This document shows positions 1 through 8,504 of a stretch of DNA of 50,874 bases, in pieces. The notes under the pieces were generated by a model that was given only the letters and a program-made list of their open reading frames with translations, did no database searches and was not told the DNA's origin. Each line of letters starts with the position of its first letter. Position 1 is the stretch's first letter. The position numbers were made by a program, and so were the translations under genes. Location: the NCBI GenBank assembly GCA_021731445.1, contig JAKFXK010000065.1:1-50874 (forward strand). The letters are read 5' to 3'. Source of the DNA: Nevskiaceae bacterium (GTDB lineage Bacteria > Pseudomonadota > Gammaproteobacteria > Nevskiales > Nevskiaceae).

Positions 1-740
1 CAAACGTGCCGCCTCTAGAACTGCAACGCGCCAATGCCGCCAACCGTCTCGCCACCCTGCTCGGCCGCTACCCCAGCGAGTTCGATGCCGGTGGCTTCAC
101 GCTCGACGCGCTCACGCTGCCCACCGAAATCCCGGTGGCACTGCCCAGCGAGCTGGTGCGCCGCCGCCCCGACATCGCACTGGCCGAAACACAGCTCGCC
201 ATCGCCAGCGCCAACGTCGGCATCGCCAGCGCCAACCAGTTCCCCTCGCTGGTGCTTACCGCCCGGCTCGGCACCCAGGCGGACAGGCCCAGCGGCTTGT
301 TCGAGCAGGACATCTGGAGTATCGGCGCCAATCTCACCGCGCCGCTGCTGGATGGCGGTCGTCTCTCGGCACTCAGGAAGGCCTCGCTCGCCAGCTACGA
401 CCTGGCGCAGGCCAACTATCGCGTCGCGGTTCTGGAAGCTTTCCGCGATGTCGCCGATACGCTCGCCGCCATCGAGATCGACTCGCGTGGCCTTGCCGCC
501 CAGCACAGCAGCTATCGGCTGGCGATCGAAAATGCCGGTCTGGTCGAAAAGCGCTTCAAGGCCGGTGCCGCCAATGTCTTCGAGGTGCGCCAGGCGCGGC
601 TCGAAGCCGGCCTCGCCCAGATCAGCTTCGTGCAGGCACTGGCCAAGCGGTACGCCAACACCGCTGCCTTGTTCCAGGCGCTCGGCGGTGAGGGCTGGCT
701 GACACCCGTTGCTGCCGAAACCGCTGCTGCAGCACCCTGA
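1..740 (+). CDS. RND efflux outer-membrane factor (OprM/NodT family), 3' part
   Basis: This is the C-terminal part (about 244 residues) of a TolC/OprM-type outer-membrane channel subunit; the reading frame is open at the left window edge, so the true start lies outside. The fragment carries the family's second repeat, including the segment RRRPDIALAE followed by an alanine-rich helix ending in an FP pair, and later long helices typical of the periplasmic barrel. Together with the adaptor and permease that follow on the same strand it would form a tripartite drug or solvent efflux pump. The gap to the adaptor gene is 51 bases, so they probably share a transcript. Substrate cannot be inferred. 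Confidence 0.9.
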   Translation, partial: NVPPLELQRANAANRLATLLGRYPSEFDAGGFTLDALTLPTEIPVALPSELVRRRPDIALAETQLAIASANVGIASANQFPSLVLTARLGTQADRPSGLFEQDIWSIGANLTAPLLDGGRLSALRKASLASYDLAQANYRVAVLEAFRDVADTLAAIEIDSRGLAAQHSSYRLAIENAGLVEKRFKAGAANVFEVRQARLEAGLAQISFVQALAKRYANTAALFQALGGEGWLTPVAAETAAAAP

Positions 741-791
741 ATTCTGTTCACATCCCTCTTCACAACCGCTCGCTCCGCCCGGAGAACCTCT

Positions 792-2015
792 ATGAAACGC
801 TGGCTCATCCTCATCGTCGCCATCATCGCCATCATCGCCATCATCGGCGGCATCAAGGCCATGCAGTTCAAGACCATGATGGCGGGCTTCGCTTCTCAGC
901 CGGAGCCTTCGGCCACGGTCAGCAGCGTCAAGATCGCCAATGCCGACTGGAACCCGACGCTGAGTGCCATCGGCAGCCTGCGCGCGGTGCGCGGCGTTGA
1001 TCTCGCCGTGGAGAGTGCGGGCCTGGTGCAGTCGATCCGCTTCGCCTCCGGCCAGGGCGTGGCGCAAGGCACCACGTTGGTGGAACTGGTCAATGATGCC
1101 GACCGCGCGCGACTGGTTTCGCTCAATACCGCCAAGGACCTGGCCGAGGCCAACTTCAGACGCGCCGAGGCGCAGCTGAAGGAGGACATCATCAGCAAGG
1201 CCGAGACCGATACCGCGCGCGCCAACCGCGATGCCGCCGTCGCCGCCGTCAAGGAGCAGCAGGCCCAGATCGCCAAGAAGACCCTGCGCGCGCCTTTCGC
1301 CGGCCGCCTCGGTATCACCACCATCAGCCCGGGCCAGTACCTCAATCCCGGCGACAAGGTGGTGACGCTGCAACAGCTCGACCCCATCCATGTCGATTTC
1401 ACCGTGCCGCAGTCGGCACTCTCGCGGCTCATGGTTGGCCAGGCCGTCATTGCAAGCGCCGAGAACGGCGTGTCGCTCACCGGCAAGGTGGTTGCCGTGG
1501 AGCCGGTGGTAGACACCGGCACCCGCAACGTCAAGGTGCTGGCGACGCTCCCCAACCCAGACGGCAAGCTGCTGCCGGGCATGTTCGTCAAGGTGCAGGC
1601 ATCCACCGGCGCACCGGAACAATACCTGACGCTGCCGGCCACTGCCGTCACCTTCAATCCCTACGGCGAAACAGTGTTCGTGATCGTCGATGGCGAGGTT
1701 TACGCCAAGGAACAGGCCGACAAGGCGGCTGCCCAAGCCAAGGCCGAGAACCGCGAGTTGCCGAAGGCAGACCCGAACGCGCCACCGCCGCCACCCGCCG
1801 TGGACGACAAGGGCCAGCGCCGCCGCGTGGCGAAGCAGGTGTTCATCACCACCGGCGCCGTGCGCGGCGACCAGGTGGCCATCGTCAAGGGCCTGAAGCA
1901 GGGCGACGAGGTGGTGACCAGCGGCCAGCTCAAGCTCAAGAACGGCCTGAAGGTGCTGGTGGACAACACCGTGGTGCCGAGCAACGACCAGTCGCCGCAG
2001 CCGAAAGACGAATAA
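792..2015 (+). CDS. RND efflux periplasmic adaptor (HlyD/MFP family)
   Basis: A 407-residue membrane fusion protein that should link the inner-membrane RND pump to the outer-membrane channel. An N-terminal hydrophobic segment (about residues 3-22, isoleucine-rich) anchors or exports it. The lipoyl/barrel-sandwich and alpha-hairpin regions follow, with the segment TLRAPFAGRLGI characteristic of the family. Start ATG is preceded by GGAG nine bases upstream. Oddity: between residues about 304 and 346 there is a Lys/Ala-rich then Pro-rich insertion (including a run of five prolines) in the C-terminal beta-domain before the strand VAKQVFITTG; typical adaptors lack it. The permease gene starts 28 bases downstream. 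Confidence 0.93.
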   Translation: MKRWLILIVAIIAIIAIIGGIKAMQFKTMMAGFASQPEPSATVSSVKIANADWNPTLSAIGSLRAVRGVDLAVESAGLVQSIRFASGQGVAQGTTLVELVNDADRARLVSLNTAKDLAEANFRRAEAQLKEDIISKAETDTARANRDAAVAAVKEQQAQIAKKTLRAPFAGRLGITTISPGQYLNPGDKVVTLQQLDPIHVDFTVPQSALSRLMVGQAVIASAENGVSLTGKVVAVEPVVDTGTRNVKVLATLPNPDGKLLPGMFVKVQASTGAPEQYLTLPATAVTFNPYGETVFVIVDGEVYAKEQADKAAAQAKAENRELPKADPNAPPPPPAVDDKGQRRRVAKQVFITTGAVRGDQVAIVKGLKQGDEVVTSGQLKLKNGLKVLVDNTVVPSNDQSPQPKDE

Positions 2016-2043
2016 GCAGCACGCACTTTAGAGGGATGAAGTC

Positions 2044-5000
2044 ATGACCTTCACAGACGTATTCATCAAAAAGCCGGTCCTCGCGACCGTCATCAGCGTG
2101 CTGATCCTGGTGCTCGGCATTCGCTCGATGTTCGGCATGCCGGTGCGCCAGTACCCGGAGACACAGAACGCCAGCGTCACCGTCACCACCGCCTACTTCG
2201 GCGCGGCACCGGATGTGGTCGCAGGCTTCATCACCGCGCCTATCGAAGAGGCCGTGGCGCAGGCACAGGGCATCGACTATCTGTCCTCATCGAGCTACAG
2301 CGGCGTGTCGACGGTGACGGCCACGCTCAAGCTCAACTACGACTCCAATCGCGCCTTGAGCGAGATCAACACCAAGGTGCAGTCGGTCATCAACCGCCTG
2401 CCGCCGCAGGCGCAGCAACCAGTGCTGACGGTGCAGGTCGGCGAGCAGATCGCGGCGATGTACATGGGCTTCAACAGCGACAGCCTGCCCACCAACAAGA
2501 TCACTGACTACGTGCTGCGCGTGGTGCAGCCCCGCCTGCAAACCATCCAGGGTGTCAAGCAGGCCGAGTTGCTCGGCGGCCGCCAGTTTGCCCTGCGGGC
2601 ATGGATGGATCCGGCGCGCATGGCCTCGGTGGGCGTCACCGCCGAGGACATCTACGGCGCGCTCCAGCGCAACAACTATCTTTCCGCACTTGGTACCACC
2701 AAGGGCCAGATGGTGAGCATCGATCTCACCGCCGGTACCGACCTGCACTCGCTCGACGAGTTCAAGCAGCTGGTGGTGAAGGGTGAGGGCGATTCGCTGG
2801 TGCGGCTTAGCGATGTCGCCAATGTCACCCTGGGTGCGACCGAGTACGACTCCGCCACCCGCTTCGACGGCAAGCAGTCGGTGTTCATCGGCGTGCGTGT
2901 CGCGCCCGATGCCAACATCCTGAGCGTCATCAAGGATGTCCGCGCGGAGTTCCCGGCCATTCTCGATTCGCTGCCGGAAGGCCTGCACGGCGAGATCGTC
3001 TATGACTCCACCGAGTACATCGACGCCTCCATCAGCGAGGTGCAGAAAACGCTGATCGAAGCCCTGCTGATCGTGATGGTGGTGATCTTCCTGTTCATGG
3101 GCTCGATCCGCTCCGTGATCATCCCGGTCATCGCCATGCCGCTCTCGCTGATCGGCGCCTTCTTCGTGATGCTGGCACTCGGCTATTCGATCAATCTCTT
3201 GACGCTGCTGGCACTGGTGCTTGCGATTGGCCTGGTGGTGGACGACGCCATCATCGTGGTCGAGAACATCGACCGCCACATCAAGATGGGCAAGAAGCCC
3301 TTCGAGGCCGCACTCGTTGGCGCGCGCGAACTGGCCCTGCCCGTCATCGCCATCTCGGTGGTGCTGATTGCGGTCTATGTGCCCATCGGCTTCCAGGGCG
3401 GGCTGACCGGTGTGCTGTTCTCGGAGTTCGCCTTCACGCTCGCCGGTGCAGTGGCGGTGTCCGCCGTGGTGGCACTCACGCTCTCGCCGGCGATGTGCGC
3501 GCTGTTCCTCAAGGAACACACCCATGGTGGCCTGGTCGAAAAGATCGACCGCAACTTCGAACGGTTCTCCAACTTCTACCGCCGCGTGCTCGATGCCATG
3601 CTGCACAGCTGGGGGCTGGTGGTCGCGTTCGGCTTCTTCATCATGCTGTTGGTCTCTGCCTTTTTCCTGGCGCCGAGCGAAGCCGGCGGCATCAAGCGCG
3701 AGCTGGCACCGGAGGAGGATCAGGGCTTCCTGTTCCACTTCCTCTCCGGCCCGCCGAATGCCACTAACAAGCAGATGACGCTGTACTCGAAGCAGACCTT
3801 CGAGAACATGAAGAGCCTGCCCGAGTACCACCACGCCTTCCAAATCGACGGCGCAGGCGCGGTCAATTCCGGCTTCGGCGGCATCTCGCTCAAGCCCTAT
3901 GCCGAGCGCGATCGCGGCGCGGCAGCGATCCAGCAGGAACTGCAGGGCAAGGCCAACCACATCGCCGGCGCCAATGTGTTCTGGATCAACCCGCCCTCGC
4001 TGCCTGGCGGCGGTGGCGGCTTCCCGATCCAGTTCGTCATTTCCACCACCGACAGTTTCTCCAACCTCTTCCAGGTGGCGGAGGAAGTGATGGCACGGGC
4101 ACAGGCCACGGGCCGCTTCTGGGTGCTCGATAACGGGCTCAAGATCGACAAGCCGCAGACCACGGTGCAGATCGACCGCGACAAGGTCGCAGCACTCGGT
4201 CTCGACATGAGTCAGGTCGGTGGTTCGCTCTCGGCCATGCTGGGCGGCGGTTATGTCAACTACTTCAGCATGGCGGGCAGAAGCTACCGCGTCATTCCGC
4301 AGGTGCAGCAGCAGGATCGGCTCAACCCCGAGCAGCTCGGCAGCTACTACCTGCGCACCGCGAGCGGCGAGATGATTCCGGCCTCGACCGTCATCAGCTT
4401 CAAGACCGAAACCGCACCGCAGTCGATCACCCGCTTCCAGCAGCTCAATAGCGCGACCATCGGTGGCGTGTTCGGTGGCACCCAGGGTGATGCGCTGAAC
4501 CTCCTGCGCGGCATTGCCAAGGAGGTGCTGCCGGCCGGCTACACGATCGACTACGGCGGCGAGTCGCGGCAGTTCATTACCGAGTCTGGCGGCTTCATGG
4601 TCACGCTCGCGTTCGCGCTGGTCATCATCTATCTCACCCTCGCCGCGCAGTTCGAGAGCTTCCGCGATCCCCTGATCGTGATGATGTCGGTGCCGATGGC
4701 GATCTTCGGTGCTGGCGTTTTTCTCTTCATCGGCTACGAGGGCTTGAGTCTCAACGTCTACACACAGGTGGGGCTGGTGACCCTAGTGGGCTTGATCGCC
4801 AAGCACGGCATCCTCATCGTGCAGTTCGCCAACGAGCTGCAGGAGGCCGGCAAGAGCAAGCTCGAAGCCATTGCCGAGGGTGCTGCGATCCGCTTACGGC
4901 CCATCCTGATGACCACTGCTGCCATGGCGCTCGGCGTGCTGCCGCTGGTGATCGCCGACGGCGCCGGTGCGATCGGACGCAACCACATGGGCCTCGTCAT

Positions 5001-5172
5001 CTTCACCGGGGTGAGCATCGGCACTTTATTCACCCTGTTCGTGGTGCCGGCGATGTACATGCTGCTGGCGCGCGACCACCACAAGGAGGCGACCGAGCGC
5101 AACGCCAAAGCGGCACCGCCGGTGCCGCTCGATCACGCGCTGATGCCCATCGAGAAGCACCCCTCGATCTGA
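2044..5172 (+). CDS. RND multidrug efflux permease (HAE-1/AcrB type)
   Basis: A full-length 1042-residue RND permease, the usual size for AcrB/MexB relatives. It has the N-terminal FIKKPVLATVISVLI first helix, two large periplasmic loops and twelve expected membrane helices. The proton-relay aspartate pair in helix 4 is intact in GLVVDDAIIVVENI (Asp400-Asp401), as is the GLIAKHGILIV segment of the helix 10 region with its conserved lysine. It uses the proton gradient to expel hydrophobic compounds from the periplasm or inner membrane. It lies in an operon with the adaptor upstream and an alpha/beta hydrolase one base downstream. The exact substrate class is not predictable here. Confidence 0.96.
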   Translation: MTFTDVFIKKPVLATVISVLILVLGIRSMFGMPVRQYPETQNASVTVTTAYFGAAPDVVAGFITAPIEEAVAQAQGIDYLSSSSYSGVSTVTATLKLNYDSNRALSEINTKVQSVINRLPPQAQQPVLTVQVGEQIAAMYMGFNSDSLPTNKITDYVLRVVQPRLQTIQGVKQAELLGGRQFALRAWMDPARMASVGVTAEDIYGALQRNNYLSALGTTKGQMVSIDLTAGTDLHSLDEFKQLVVKGEGDSLVRLSDVANVTLGATEYDSATRFDGKQSVFIGVRVAPDANILSVIKDVRAEFPAILDSLPEGLHGEIVYDSTEYIDASISEVQKTLIEALLIVMVVIFLFMGSIRSVIIPVIAMPLSLIGAFFVMLALGYSINLLTLLALVLAIGLVVDDAIIVVENIDRHIKMGKKPFEAALVGARELALPVIAISVVLIAVYVPIGFQGGLTGVLFSEFAFTLAGAVAVSAVVALTLSPAMCALFLKEHTHGGLVEKIDRNFERFSNFYRRVLDAMLHSWGLVVAFGFFIMLLVSAFFLAPSEAGGIKRELAPEEDQGFLFHFLSGPPNATNKQMTLYSKQTFENMKSLPEYHHAFQIDGAGAVNSGFGGISLKPYAERDRGAAAIQQELQGKANHIAGANVFWINPPSLPGGGGGFPIQFVISTTDSFSNLFQVAEEVMARAQATGRFWVLDNGLKIDKPQTTVQIDRDKVAALGLDMSQVGGSLSAMLGGGYVNYFSMAGRSYRVIPQVQQQDRLNPEQLGSYYLRTASGEMIPASTVISFKTETAPQSITRFQQLNSATIGGVFGGTQGDALNLLRGIAKEVLPAGYTIDYGGESRQFITESGGFMVTLAFALVIIYLTLAAQFESFRDPLIVMMSVPMAIFGAGVFLFIGYEGLSLNVYTQVGLVTLVGLIAKHGILIVQFANELQEAGKSKLEAIAEGAAIRLRPILMTTAAMALGVLPLVIADGAGAIGRNHMGLVIFTGVSIGTLFTLFVVPAMYMLLARDHHKEATERNAKAAPPVPLDHALMPIEKHPSI

Positions 5173-5173
5173 C

Positions 5174-6067
5174 ATGGGCGAGGCGGCTGATACCGCGATC
5201 ACTCTGATCGCGCGCGACGGCACACCACTGGCGGCGGACCACTTCGCCGCCAGTATTCCGGTACGCGGCAGTGTGCTGCTGGCAGGCGCGATGGGCGTGC
5301 CGCGCGGTTTCTACGCGCCCTTCGCGCAATATCTTGCGGCGCACGGCCTCGCCACGCTGATCTTCGACTACCGCGGCCTGGGCGGCTCGCGCAGCGGCCC
5401 GATCCGCAGCTGCAAGGCCTCCATGACCGACTGGATCGATCACGATCTGCCCGCAGCGATGGCGCTGCTCGAATCGAAGGCACCTGGCAAGCCACTGCTG
5501 TGGATCGGCCACAGCGTCGGCGGGCAGCTGATGGGCTTCATGGACAGCTCCCGCATCCACGCCGCGCTCTTCATCGCCAGCCAGAGCGGCTACTGGAGGC
5601 GCTGGCACACCCTGCGCTGGCGCGCCTTCATGTGGACCGCCGGACACCTGCTGCTGCCGGGCATGTCGGCGCTGCTGGGTTACGTACCGAAACGCTTCTT
5701 CGGCGAGTCACTGCCAGCCGGTGTGGCGCGGCAATGGGCGAGCTGGATCCGCGATCCCGAATATCTCGGTCGGCTCGCAAGACAGCGCGGCTGGGCGCAC
5801 TACCACCGCTACGACAAACCCCTGCGGCTCGTCACCATCAGCGACGACGATTACGCGCCCTGGCAGCCCGGCGAAGGCCTGCTGGCCTTGTATGGCGCAG
5901 CGCAAAAGGAGCATCTGCTCTTCACGCCGCAGGACACCGGCAACACCACCGTCGGTCACTTCGCGATGTTCCGGCCCAGGTTCCGCGAATCGCTGTGGGA
6001 TGGCTGGAAACGCTGGATTTTGCAGCAGATCAAAGAGAAAACTGAACAGAATCAACCACTCTCCTAG
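5174..6067 (+). CDS. Alpha/beta-fold hydrolase (COG4757-like)
   Basis: A 297-residue cytoplasmic-looking alpha/beta hydrolase without a signal peptide. The nucleophile elbow GHSVGG places the catalytic serine at residue 114; a late acidic stretch (SDDDYAPW) and the C-terminal GHFAMFR motif supply candidate Asp and His. The ATG sits one base after the permease stop, so translation is probably coupled to the efflux operon, and a terminator follows the gene. The family contains esterase-like enzymes of unknown substrate; a role in modifying an effluxed compound is only a guess from position. Confidence 0.85.
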   Translation: MGEAADTAITLIARDGTPLAADHFAASIPVRGSVLLAGAMGVPRGFYAPFAQYLAAHGLATLIFDYRGLGGSRSGPIRSCKASMTDWIDHDLPAAMALLESKAPGKPLLWIGHSVGGQLMGFMDSSRIHAALFIASQSGYWRRWHTLRWRAFMWTAGHLLLPGMSALLGYVPKRFFGESLPAGVARQWASWIRDPEYLGRLARQRGWAHYHRYDKPLRLVTISDDDYAPWQPGEGLLALYGAAQKEHLLFTPQDTGNTTVGHFAMFRPRFRESLWDGWKRWILQQIKEKTEQNQPLS

Positions 6068-6123
6068 GTGGATTTGCTATAGCCAAGAGGCTTCAGTAGC
6101 GAGTAAGGTTCGCCCCAGTCGCC

Positions 6124-6159
6124 GGCCGTGGCCCTTTAGTGGTCACGGCCGATTATTTT
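6124..6159 (+). terminator. Intrinsic terminator after the RND/hydrolase operon
   Basis: A 10-bp stem GGCCGTGGCC / GGTCACGGCC (6124-6133 with 6141-6150, one G-T wobble) with a 7-base loop is followed by the AT-rich tract GATTATTTT. It lies 57 bases after the hydrolase stop and before the next gene on the same strand, so it fits a Rho-independent terminator that ends the efflux operon. Confidence 0.65.
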
Positions 6160-6186
6160 GGCCCTCACATTTTTCGAGTGATCTCT

Positions 6187-7173
6187 ATGACCCGCAATGG
6201 ATTGCGCCTGGCTGCAAGCACCCTCACCTTCTTCTTCGCCAGCGCCGTAGGCACCACTGCGATCCCTGCACAACCCGCACCGGCCACCGCTCAGGCGGTG
6301 AAGTTGGCCTTGAGCAAGCCCGCCGACTTCTCCGCACCGCTGGTGCTTGGCCGCGACTCCGATGCGCGCCTGCAAACCGCACTCGACGATTCGCTGAAAA
6401 ATCTGGGCCTTGATGGTTTCGTCAAGCAGGGCCGGCTCTCGGTCTCGCTGGTCGATGTCACCAATCCTGCCGAGCCTCTGCTGGCACAGGTCAACGGCAA
6501 CAAGATGTTCTATGCGGCGAGCCTGCCGAAGATCGCCATCCTGCTCGGCGTGTTCGAGAAGGCAGAGCGCGACGGCGTGCCGGTCGACGCCGCTACCGTC
6601 GCCCAGTTGCAGGCGATGATCCGCCACTCCTCCAACACAGCTGCGAGTGCGATGTTCCACAAGGTCGGCACGGCGTACATGGCGCAGATCCTGCAATCCG
6701 ACCGTTATCGCCTGTATGACGCCAAAGGCAATGGTGGTCTCTGGGTCGGCAGGCCGTACGCTTCCGGTGGCAGTGCGACCTTGCGTGACCCGCTGCGGGG
6801 TCTCTCGCACGCTGCCACGGCTTACGAAGTCGCGCGCTTCTACTACATGCTGGAAACCGGGCAACTGGTGTCACCGCAAGCCAGCAAGCAGATGAAGGAA
6901 ATCATGGGCTCGCCGGCGATCCACCACAAGTTCGTTGCCGGCCTCGAGAAGAAGTACCCGCAGGTGCGCATGTATCGCAAGTCCGGCACCTGGAAGAACT
7001 TCCACTCCGACAGCGCCATCATCGAGCGCGATGGCCGCCGCTACATTGCGGTGGCTCTCAGCGACGACGCGCGCGGCGGCGAATGGCTGAAGTCCTTGAT
7101 CGGCGGTCTGGACGAGGCGGTGTTCAAGACTGCGGGCCAGCAGGTCGCCGCGATTTCCAGCCAGGGTTCCTAA
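6187..7173 (+). CDS. Exported penicillin-binding-like serine hydrolase (class A beta-lactamase fold)
   Basis: A 328-residue protein with an N-terminal signal peptide (MTRNGLRLAA then a hydrophobic run to about residue 25). It keeps the three motifs of penicillin-recognising serine enzymes: SLPK (Ser112, Lys115), SSN (148-150) and KSG (265-267). I see no class A omega-loop Glu motif, so beta-lactamase activity is not assured; a peptidase/esterase role on cell-wall or other periplasmic substrates is possible. An in-frame GTG lies upstream at 6139, but it falls in the terminator stem and would put 16 residues before the signal peptide, so the ATG at 6187 is preferred. It converges on the nucleotide-transporter gene with 11 bases between stops, and resembles the second hydrolase at 8501-9847. 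Confidence 0.85.
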   Translation: MTRNGLRLAASTLTFFFASAVGTTAIPAQPAPATAQAVKLALSKPADFSAPLVLGRDSDARLQTALDDSLKNLGLDGFVKQGRLSVSLVDVTNPAEPLLAQVNGNKMFYAASLPKIAILLGVFEKAERDGVPVDAATVAQLQAMIRHSSNTAASAMFHKVGTAYMAQILQSDRYRLYDAKGNGGLWVGRPYASGGSATLRDPLRGLSHAATAYEVARFYYMLETGQLVSPQASKQMKEIMGSPAIHHKFVAGLEKKYPQVRMYRKSGTWKNFHSDSAIIERDGRRYIAVALSDDARGGEWLKSLIGGLDEAVFKTAGQQVAAISSQGS

Positions 7174-7184
7174 GACTTCAAGCT

Positions 7185-8504
7185 TCAGGCCGGAATCGCC
7201 ACACCGTCGCGCCCCACCACGATCACCCTGCGGCGCGGGCGGCTGATGAGCTTGCTCACACCCCCCACATTCATCGCCCAGGCGATGCTCAGCAGCACGA
7301 TGGCACCGGTCAGCGCATAGGGGCTGATTTCCGGCGGCAGCGCCTGTGTGACCGCGACGATGCCGACGTTGCCGATGATCTTGAAGGCGCGGTAGCCGAC
7401 CATGTCGATCCAGGCTTTGACCTTGAAGATGGTGCTGGCCTGAGCCCCCACGTAGAGCAACTCGCGCGAGGCGCGGTTGATCGAGTACGACAGGCTGCGG
7501 TCAGCCAGCTTCATCACTGCGGCGCTGCCGAGGTTGAGATGAGCGGCATAATTGAGTGCGGAGATGCCCAGCAAGATCGGCTGCACGAAGAGGCCAGCGA
7601 TGACGCCGAGATAGCGGTGAACCAGCGGCGTGACGATCAGATTGACGCCCAGCGCGATCGCCGAGAGTAAGCTCAGGAAATGCGAGAGATACACCGTGCG
7701 CGCCTCGCGGTCGGTGTAGCTTTGCTCGACGTGCTGCATGAACTGGTATTCGATGATCGGCTCGCAGATCTGAGAGAACAGCAGCAGTAGCGCGATCGCT
7801 GCAACCAGCTTGTTGGAACGGATGCTGTTCCAGACCTCGCCGGCATCGAGCACTTTTGCGCGCGGCTCGCCTTCCTGCGAGGCCAGGCGATATACCCCGG
7901 CGCGAGCCAGCCGCCAGGTCAAGAGCGAGATGCACAGCACCATCATCGCCGAGACACCGATGAGATCCTCGGTGCGCAGCGCGGTGTGCTTGACCAACCA
8001 GCCCGCGAGCAGACCACCGGCAACGCCACCCACCAGGCCACCGCTGCCGATCAGCCCGTACCAGCGCCGTCCCTGGTTGCTGTTGTAGACGCTGTTGGTG
8101 AGGCTCCAGAACTGCTCGACCAGCACCACGCTGAAGATGTCGACGAGAATGTAGAAGCCGATCGCAGTCGGTGCACCAGAGTGATCGAACAAGCTGCGAA
8201 AGATCATCAGCAGCGTTGCCGTCAGCATGCAAGTGCCGAGCACCACGCGGACGCGCCCGAACTGCCGCAGCAGTGCCTGATAGCCCGGCACCAACATCAG
8301 CAGCACCACACCGCTGGCGGTCCAGAGATAGGGCAGCTGATCCGCGCTGACATGATCCAGCAGCAGCGAGCGGCTGGCGGGCTTCACCAGGTAATAGGCG
8401 AGCAGGATCAGAAAGAAGTTTGCGAACAACAACAGAGAACGGGCAGCCATTCCACCCTGCCATTGCAGCCTGATGTTTGTGCTGAGGTTCCCTGGGGTGT
8501 TCAT
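7185..8504 (-). CDS. Npt1/Npt2-family (ATP/ADP translocase-like) transporter
   Basis: A 439-residue polytopic inner-membrane protein with about ten to twelve hydrophobic segments. The segment KLADRSLSYSINRASRELLY, followed by a KVKAWIDMVGYR stretch, is the hallmark region of the nucleotide-transporter (TlcA/NTT) superfamily, related to obligate-intracellular ATP/ADP exchangers but also found in free-living bacteria with unknown substrates. The ATG at 8504 overlaps the stop of the upstream serine-hydrolase gene (ATGA), indicating translational coupling; the frame is open a further 99 codons upstream but that part is arginine-rich shadow of the other gene. With the exported dikinase-like protein in the same operon, nucleotide movement across the inner membrane is an attractive but unproven role. 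Confidence 0.8.
   Translation of the reverse strand: MNTPGNLSTNIRLQWQGGMAARSLLLFANFFLILLAYYLVKPASRSLLLDHVSADQLPYLWTASGVVLLMLVPGYQALLRQFGRVRVVLGTCMLTATLLMIFRSLFDHSGAPTAIGFYILVDIFSVVLVEQFWSLTNSVYNSNQGRRWYGLIGSGGLVGGVAGGLLAGWLVKHTALRTEDLIGVSAMMVLCISLLTWRLARAGVYRLASQEGEPRAKVLDAGEVWNSIRSNKLVAAIALLLLFSQICEPIIEYQFMQHVEQSYTDREARTVYLSHFLSLLSAIALGVNLIVTPLVHRYLGVIAGLFVQPILLGISALNYAAHLNLGSAAVMKLADRSLSYSINRASRELLYVGAQASTIFKVKAWIDMVGYRAFKIIGNVGIVAVTQALPPEISPYALTGAIVLLSIAWAMNVGGVSKLISRPRRRVIVVGRDGVAIPA

Noticed and set aside
821..849. Nine-base tandem repeat (ATCATCGCC-type) in the adaptor gene.
   Set aside because: It simply encodes the isoleucine-rich membrane helix; too few units to argue for phase variation.
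2287..3960. 557-codon minus-strand frame opposite the RND permease.
   Set aside because: His/Asp/Gln-rich antisense translation of a conserved permease, without ribosome site or family features.
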